Source of the DNA: JACKOD01 sp041591635
GTDB taxonomy: Bacteria > Pseudomonadota > Gammaproteobacteria > Pseudomonadales > Oleiphilaceae
Assembly (NCBI GenBank): GCA_041591635.1
Contig: JBFHRO010000116.1
Location: forward strand, 1 to 10,201
DNA length: 10,201 nt
Direction of reading: 5' to 3'
Below, piece by piece: positions 6,122-10,201 of the stretch. Position numbers and translations under genes: made by a program. Position 1 is the first letter of the stretch, and each line of letters begins with the position of its first letter. The notes under the pieces were generated by a model. It was given only the letters and a program-made list of their open reading frames with translations. It made no database searches and had not been told where the DNA came from.

Positions 6122-8017
6122 TCAGGCGGTTTGCGCTGATTTAAAAATACCGGGAGCGCGTTTTTTCAGATGAATCAACAGCAGCGATATGGCGGCTGGC
6201 GTGACGCCCGGAATCCGCGAAGCTTGCGCCAGTGTTTCCGGCAGTACGTTTTTCAACTTTTGCCGCACTTCGTTTGACAGGCCGGAAATAGCATCGTAGT
6301 CGAGGTTATCGGGCAGTCTCGTGGCTTCGTGGCGCCGCAGGCGCTCGATATCCTCCAGCTGCCGGTTGATATAGCCTTCGTACTTGACCTGAATCTCGAC
6401 CTGTTCTGCTACTTGCGGCGCATCAACAGCTGATCCCGAAATATGCGCGATCTGATCGTACGAAATGCCCGGACGGCGTAACAAATCGGTCAGGGAGTAC
6501 TCCCGCGACAGGGCTTTATCAAGGTAAGGCATGGCACGTTCGGCCTGTTCACTGCCAGGATGAACAAAGGTCTTGTCGAGCCGCTGGCGCTCCCGCTCAA
6601 TCGCTTCGCGCTTGGTGCAAAAACGCTCCCAACGGTCATCGTCTACCAGCCCGAGGTTACGCCCCTGCTCGGTCAGACGCAAATCGGCGTTGTCCTCACG
6701 CAATATCAAGCGATATTCGGCCCGGCTGGTAAACATTCGATAAGGTTCGGTCGTTCCCAGGGTAATGAGGTCATCCACCAGCACACCAATGTAAGCTTCG
6801 TCTCGGGTGGGGCACCAGGGTGCTTTTTCCTGCACCCGCAAGGCGGCATTAATGCCCGCCAGCAAGCCTTGGGCACCGGCTTCTTCATAACCCGTTGTGC
6901 CATTGATCTGTCCCGCAAAAAACAGGTTTTTCACATACTTGGTTTCAAGCGAAGCGCATAGGTCTTGCGGATTGAAGTAGTCATATTCGATGGCATAGCC
7001 CGGGCGGGTAATATGCGCCTGCTCCAGCCCCTGAATCGAACGTACCGCCGCCAACTGTACATCAAACGGCAGACTGGTCGAGATTCCGTTGGGGTAGAGT
7101 TCATGGGTTGTCAGTCCTTCCGGCTCAATGAATATCTGGTGTGAATCCTTGTCGGCGAAACGATTGATCTTGTCTTCAATGGAAGGACAATAGCGCGGCC
7201 CAACCCCCTCAATCACGCCGGTAAACATGGGCGACCGATCAAAGCCCGTGCGAATGATGTCGTGGGTACGTTGGTTGGTTTTGGTAATATAACAGTCAAT
7301 TTGGCGCGGATGCTGGTCGACCCGGCCAAGAAACGACATCACAGGGGTGGGTGTATCGCCCGGCTGTACTTCCATGACACTGAAGTCGACGCTGCGCGCG
7401 TCAATCCGCGGTGGCGTGCCGGTTTTAAGCCGGCCGACCCGTAACGGCAGTTCGCGCAGACGCTTGGCCAAGGCATTGGAAGGTAACTCGCCGGCGCGCC
7501 CGCCTTGGGTACGCTCAAGCCCGATATGAATAATCCCACCCAGAAAAGTGCCCGTAGTTAAAACCACCGTGGTGGATAAAAAGCGCACTCCCATGCTGGT
7601 GACCACACCGCACACGGTATCGCCCTGCATGATGAGATCGTCCGCCGGTTGCTGGAAGATATCCAGATTGGGCTGGTTTTCGAGCAAGGTACGTATGGCC
7701 GAGCGGTACAGCGCCCGGTCAGCCTGAGCGCGTGTGGCACGCACCGCTGGCCCTTTGCTCGCATTGAGAACGCGAAATTGAATGCCGGCCAGATCGGTAG
7801 CGCGGGCCATGGCCCCACCCAGGGCATCGATCTCTTTGACCAGGTGGCTCTTTCCAATGCCACCAATCGCCGGATTGCACGACATGAGCCCGAGGGTTTC
7901 AATGCTATGGGTCAACAGCAGGGTCTGGCATCCCATTCTGGCCGCGGCCAGCGCTGCCTCAGTACCCGCATGTCCCCCACCCACCACAATGACATCATAA
8001 CGCTTGGTATAATCCAC
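6122..8017 (-). CDS. mnmG: tRNA uridine-5-carboxymethylaminomethyl modification enzyme MnmG (GidA)
   Basis: FAD-dependent subunit of the MnmE-MnmG complex, which installs cmnm5 or nm5 groups on wobble U34 of several tRNAs. It has 631 residues (E. coli 629) and aligns by eye along its whole length with E. coli MnmG. Seen: FAD dinucleotide motif GGGHAGTE at 13-20; catalytic Cys47 in LMSCNPAIGGIGK; the second catalytic cysteine in GPRYCPSIEDK; NGTTGYEEA for FAD/tRNA binding; and the C-terminal helical MnmE-contact domain (VEIQVKYEGYI, GLSNEV, ASRIPGVTPAAIS). The start is GTG at 8015-8017 with GAGG about ten nucleotides upstream, giving MDYTKRYDVIVVGGG. It is the first gene of a likely mnmG-rsmG-parA-parB unit. 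mnmE does not precede it; a gene-free region with DnaA boxes does. Confidence 0.98.
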   Translation of the reverse strand: MDYTKRYDVIVVGGGHAGTEAALAAARMGCQTLLLTHSIETLGLMSCNPAIGGIGKSHLVKEIDALGGAMARATDLAGIQFRVLNASKGPAVRATRAQADRALYRSAIRTLLENQPNLDIFQQPADDLIMQGDTVCGVVTSMGVRFLSTTVVLTTGTFLGGIIHIGLERTQGGRAGELPSNALAKRLRELPLRVGRLKTGTPPRIDARSVDFSVMEVQPGDTPTPVMSFLGRVDQHPRQIDCYITKTNQRTHDIIRTGFDRSPMFTGVIEGVGPRYCPSIEDKINRFADKDSHQIFIEPEGLTTHELYPNGISTSLPFDVQLAAVRSIQGLEQAHITRPGYAIEYDYFNPQDLCASLETKYVKNLFFAGQINGTTGYEEAGAQGLLAGINAALRVQEKAPWCPTRDEAYIGVLVDDLITLGTTEPYRMFTSRAEYRLILREDNADLRLTEQGRNLGLVDDDRWERFCTKREAIERERQRLDKTFVHPGSEQAERAMPYLDKALSREYSLTDLLRRPGISYDQIAHISGSAVDAPQVAEQVEIQVKYEGYINRQLEDIERLRRHEATRLPDNLDYDAISGLSNEVRQKLKNVLPETLAQASRIPGVTPAAISLLLIHLKKRAPGIFKSAQTA

Positions 8018-8092
8018 AGGCCCACCCTCACAAAAATCACAACCAGGGGATCAAGTCAAACGCTGACAGATGCCCCGGCAAAAACGCTGGCC

Positions 8093-8121
8093 AGTATAAT
8101 GATTCTCGCCCGAGTTTTCAG
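8093..8121 (-). promoter_or_regulatory. Probable sigma70 promoter of mnmG
   Basis: On the minus strand CTGAAA (8116-8121, 4 of 6 to the -35 consensus) is followed after 17 bp by TATACT (8093-8098, 5 of 6 to the -10 consensus). Transcription would start near 8086, leaving about 70 nt before the GTG of mnmG. The -35 box lies inside the left arm of the inverted repeat at 8114-8156. Transcription from here runs away from the DnaA boxes, as gidA transcription does at E. coli oriC. Confidence 0.6.
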
Positions 8122-8156
8122 CTCATATTGATTAAAAAACAATCAACACTGAAAAC
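8114..8156. repeat. Nested inverted repeat overlapping the mnmG promoter
   Basis: Outer arms GTTTTCAG (8114-8121) and CTGAAAAC (8149-8156) are perfect 8-nt complements. Inside them TTGATT (8128-8133) and AATCAA (8141-8146) form a second perfect pair around AAAAAAC. The two pairs are offset by 2 nt, so a folded strand would have an asymmetric internal loop. The outer left arm contains the mnmG -35 box, so a protein bound here could affect mnmG transcription. Function is unknown. Confidence 0.5.
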
Positions 8157-8197
8157 TAAAACAGACAGGGGGCGGCATGCTCGCCGTGCAAAGACAA

Positions 8198-8223
8198 AAA
8201 ATTAGAATGTTTTGCCTAATTTT
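8198..8223. repeat. A/T-rich inverted repeat, terminator-like on the minus strand
   Basis: AAAATTAG (8198-8205) and CTAATTTT (8216-8223) are perfect 8-bp arms around a 10-nt loop. Read on the minus strand, the second arm runs into extra T residues (CTAATTTTTTG), about 220 nt downstream of the transporter/acyltransferase stop. The stem has only one GC pair, so as an intrinsic terminator it would be weak. It may instead be part of the candidate origin's unwinding region. Confidence 0.35.
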
Positions 8224-8274
8224 CTCTGGATTCAGCGAGTTAGGAAAGAAAGTTTGTCAGAGTTATTAAAACAC

Positions 8275-8283
8275 TTATCCACA
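8275..8283 (+). promoter_or_regulatory. DnaA box 1 (TTATCCACA)
   Basis: Exact match to the high-affinity E. coli R1/R4 box sequence. It is immediately left of the A+T-rich segment of the candidate origin. Confidence 0.75.
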
Positions 8284-8300
8284 TAGACAAGGAATGATCA

Positions 8301-8350
8301 AATCCTGATATATCGACGTAATTATTTGTTTTATAAAGATAAAATTTATG
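8301..8350. other. A+T-rich segment, candidate DNA unwinding element
   Basis: Only 10 of 50 bases are G or C, and only 3 of 30 in 8321-8350. It contains the palindrome GATATATC (8307-8314) and ends in an inverted pair TTTATG (8345-8350) / CATAAA (8361-8366). It lies between DnaA boxes 1 and 2. The E. coli 13-mer repeats are not recognisable, so the unwinding role is inferred from composition and position. Confidence 0.5.
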
Positions 8351-8383
8351 AACCACTGATCATAAAACAGGCAGCGGTAAAAG

Positions 8384-8392
8384 TTATCCACA
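8384..8392 (+). promoter_or_regulatory. DnaA box 2 (TTATCCACA)
   Basis: Second exact copy of the high-affinity DnaA box. It is in the same orientation as box 1, 109 bp further right, and 30 bp (start to start) from box 3. Confidence 0.75.
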
Positions 8393-8413
8393 TGCTGGCG
8401 GCGGCCTGCAGAG

Positions 8414-8422
8414 TTATGCACA
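8414..8422 (+). promoter_or_regulatory. DnaA box 3 (TTATGCACA)
   Basis: Matches the general TTATNCACA consensus. It is 30 bp from box 2, close to three helical turns, so both would lie on nearly the same DNA face. It ends 22 bp before the stop codon of the neighbouring gene. Confidence 0.65.
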
Positions 8423-8444
8423 TTCGAGCTTAAACCTCATCGCC

Positions 8445-10201
8445 TTATGCCAACTCTCCACGCAGACCCCTGACCTGTAACTCCAGATGCGCCGCGGAAG
8501 CCGCATCGGCCGCTACCGGTTCACCCACGAGCAAGCGCACCCGTGACCAAAACCGCCGTGGTACCTTGGTAAAAGCGGCGCCGTCCTTATGGCTGAAAAA
8601 ACTTCCCCACAGGCCTTGCAGTGCCATGGGGATTACGGGCACGGGATCATTTGCCAAAATGATTTCAATGCCGCCTCGGAAAGTGTTTATTTCGCCGCTG
8701 CGAGTAAGCTTTCCTTCCGGGAAGATGCACACCAGATTACCCGCACGCAGTTCTTCAGAAATAGCGTTGAATGCCTGTTCATAAATACGTTCGTCTTTGT
8801 GACGCGGTGCTATGGGTATGGCTTTTGCGGTACGAAAGAACCAGCCCAAAAAGGGTGACTTGAAAATCTGATAATCCATGACAAAACGAATCGGGCGCTT
8901 TACCGCAGCGGCAATCAGCATGGCATCCACAAAACTCACGTGATTGCAGACCAGAACCGCTGCACCTTCTTCGGGAATGCGCTCCAGCCCCTGGGAGCGG
9001 ATGCGATACATGATGTGGGCCAGAATCCAGATAACAAAACGCAAAGCGAATTCGGGAATCTGGGAATAGACGTAAAAGGTCACCAGGAGATTGGCTACGG
9101 CAATCAGCAAAAAGAGTTCGGCAATACCCAGATTCAACGGCCCGAGCACCAACATGCCAGCGATGGCGCTGCCCACCATAAACAAGGCATTGAGGATATT
9201 GTTGGCGGCAATGATTTGTGCCCGTTCTTCGATCGCAGATCGCTGCTGGATGAAGGCGTACAAAGGCACAATGAAAAAGCCGCCAAACAGCCCTATGCCT
9301 CCCAGATCCAGCAACAGTCGCATTAGTTCGGGGCGGCTCACAAAATCCGTCCATCCGAGAACCGCCGCTGGCATTACCGATGGGATGGCCAGATAAAAGT
9401 CGATCCCGAACAAGGTCACGCCGAGCGATCCTATAGGTACGATACCCAGTTCAATCCGGTGCCCCGACAGGTGATCACACAGCAGGGATCCGACGGCAAT
9501 GCCAATGGTAAACATGGCGAGTAACAAACTCACCACGGTGGCATCGGCATGCAGCACGGTTTTGGCAAAATTGGGGAATTGGGTCAGATAACTGGCACCC
9601 AAAAACCAGAACCAGGAAATGGCCATAATGGCCAGATAAATACCCCGCTGGGCACGGGCCTGGCGCAGTATCTGCCAGGTGGTTCGCAAGGGATTGAAAT
9701 CCAGCTTCAGATCAGGATTGGCAGAAGGTGCGGCAGGGATCGCCAGACTCGACAAATAACCCATGACCGCTACGCCAATAATCGCCACGGAGGTAATCAG
9801 ACGGGCGTTTTCCTGGTCTACAATCAACGCGGCACCAAGGGTACCCACGAGAATGGCTACAAAGGTGCCCATTTCAACCAAAGCGTTGGCGCCTACCAGT
9901 TCATTGGTGCTCACGTGCTGCGGCAAAATGGCGTACTTGGCCGGCCCAAAAAACGTCGACTGCGCCCCCATGACGAATAACAGAATCAGCAAGGTCCAGT
10001 AGCTTTCAGTCGCAAAGGCGATAGCCGCGCATGACATGATCAGCACTTCGGCCAGCTTCACCTTACGCATGATGGCCGATTTCTCGTACTTGTCGGCCAT
10101 CTGGCCCGCCATGGCTGAGAAGAGAAAAAACGGCAAGATGAACAGACCCGCCGCCAGATTCATGACCAGATCAGTAGGCAAGCCCAAGGCTTCAGGCGCA
10201 C
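8445..10201 (-). CDS. LplT-like MFS transporter fused to PlsC-type acyltransferase (5' end outside window)
   Basis: A two-domain membrane protein probably involved in lysophospholipid uptake and re-acylation at the inner membrane. At least 584 codons are visible. The frame is open through the right edge and the first in-window start-like codon (TTG at 10187) is internal to the family pattern, so some tens of N-terminal residues are missing. The first part (about 1-395 counted from 10187) is a hydrophobic MFS domain with GQMADKYEKS, the typical loop after helix 2. The second is a glycerophospholipid acyltransferase domain with the catalytic HX4D motif NHVSFVD (His416, Asp421), FPEGKLTRSG (FPEG at 489-492) and GG after it. 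It stops shortly after that domain; the acyl-ACP synthetase domain of E. coli Aas is absent. In E. coli LplT and Aas are separate proteins from adjacent genes. It is transcribed toward the candidate origin. Confidence 0.88.
   Translation of the reverse strand, partial: APEALGLPTDLVMNLAAGLFILPFFLFSAMAGQMADKYEKSAIMRKVKLAEVLIMSCAAIAFATESYWTLLILLFVMGAQSTFFGPAKYAILPQHVSTNELVGANALVEMGTFVAILVGTLGAALIVDQENARLITSVAIIGVAVMGYLSSLAIPAAPSANPDLKLDFNPLRTTWQILRQARAQRGIYLAIMAISWFWFLGASYLTQFPNFAKTVLHADATVVSLLLAMFTIGIAVGSLLCDHLSGHRIELGIVPIGSLGVTLFGIDFYLAIPSVMPAAVLGWTDFVSRPELMRLLLDLGGIGLFGGFFIVPLYAFIQQRSAIEERAQIIAANNILNALFMVGSAIAGMLVLGPLNLGIAELFLLIAVANLLVTFYVYSQIPEFALRFVIWILAHIMYRIRSQGLERIPEEGAAVLVCNHVSFVDAMLIAAAVKRPIRFVMDYQIFKSPFLGWFFRTAKAIPIAPRHKDERIYEQAFNAISEELRAGNLVCIFPEGKLTRSGEINTFRGGIEIILANDPVPVIPMALQGLWGSFFSHKDGAAFTKVPRRFWSRVRLLVGEPVAADAASAAHLELQVRGLRGELA

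Larger units (their letters stand above)
8261..8444. other. oriC: Candidate chromosomal replication origin (oriC)
   Basis: Gene-free DNA between mnmG and the next gene that holds three DnaA boxes within about 150 bp: TTATCCACA at 8275-8283 and 8384-8392, and TTATGCACA at 8414-8422, all on the plus strand. An A+T-rich segment lies between the first two. GATC occurs at 8296 and 8358 within TGATCA palindromes, plus one at 8049, far fewer than in E. coli oriC. In E. coli and Vibrio the origin is directly upstream of mnmG, and in many bacteria the rsmG-parA-parB cluster is origin-proximal. The assignment rests on box sequence, clustering and gene context. dnaA itself is not in the window. Confidence 0.7.

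Noticed and set aside
8095..8100. Plus-strand TATAAT as a rightward promoter
   Set aside because: No -35-like hexamer lies 16-18 bp upstream on the plus strand, and no gene follows in that direction. The same bases form the minus-strand -10 of mnmG.
8444..8452. TTATGCCAA, and TTATGAACC at 8346-8354, as further DnaA boxes
   Set aside because: Each has two mismatches to TTATNCACA. The first overlaps the stop codon of the neighbouring gene, and I cannot tell weak boxes from chance.

Overview
The window is chromosomal housekeeping DNA from a gammaproteobacterium. The protein sequences are close in character to the Pseudomonas / Cellvibrio / marine gammaproteobacterial group (my judgement from remembered family sequences, not a search). 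Every protein-coding gene I can support lies on the minus strand. Read in the direction of transcription, from high to low coordinates, the order is: [LplT-like transporter fused to a PlsC-type acyltransferase, 5' end outside the window] - intergenic region with DnaA boxes - mnmG - rsmG - parA - parB - promoter/leader region - atpI - atpB - atpE - atpF - atpH - atpA (3' part outside the window).

Region 1-3104 is the first two-thirds of the F-type ATP synthase operon in canonical order (I, B, E, F, H, A). The genes encode the membrane sector (a, c, b) with its assembly helper AtpI, then the delta subunit and the start of alpha. The c subunit carries an Asp in the ion-binding site without the usual Na+ signature, so the enzyme is most likely H+-coupled. 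Region 3105-3611 (507 bp) has no credible gene. It holds a very good sigma70 promoter for the atp operon (consensus TATAAT, 17-bp spacer), a 13-bp palindrome inside the promoter spacer, a 19-bp palindrome upstream, and an untranslated leader of about 220 nt.

Region 3612-8017 is the mnmG-rsmG-parA-parB cluster: tRNA wobble-uridine modification, 16S rRNA m7G527 methylation, and the ParA/ParB chromosome segregation pair. In many bacteria this cluster lies beside the replication origin. Gaps of 69-79 nt and Shine-Dalgarno sequences suggest one co-transcribed unit driven by a promoter at about 8093-8121.

Region 8018-8444 (427 bp) is the most interesting part. It has no gene but holds two perfect TTATCCACA DnaA boxes and one TTATGCACA box in the same orientation. 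They flank an about 80% A+T segment, and the whole sits immediately upstream of mnmG. This matches the mnmG(gidA)-side oriC of Escherichia and Vibrio, so I call it a candidate chromosomal origin. On that reading, the mnmG-to-atp block is transcribed co-directionally with the leftward fork. The transporter/acyltransferase gene at the right edge points toward the origin, head-on to the rightward fork. No mobile element, CRISPR array, tRNA or rRNA was seen.
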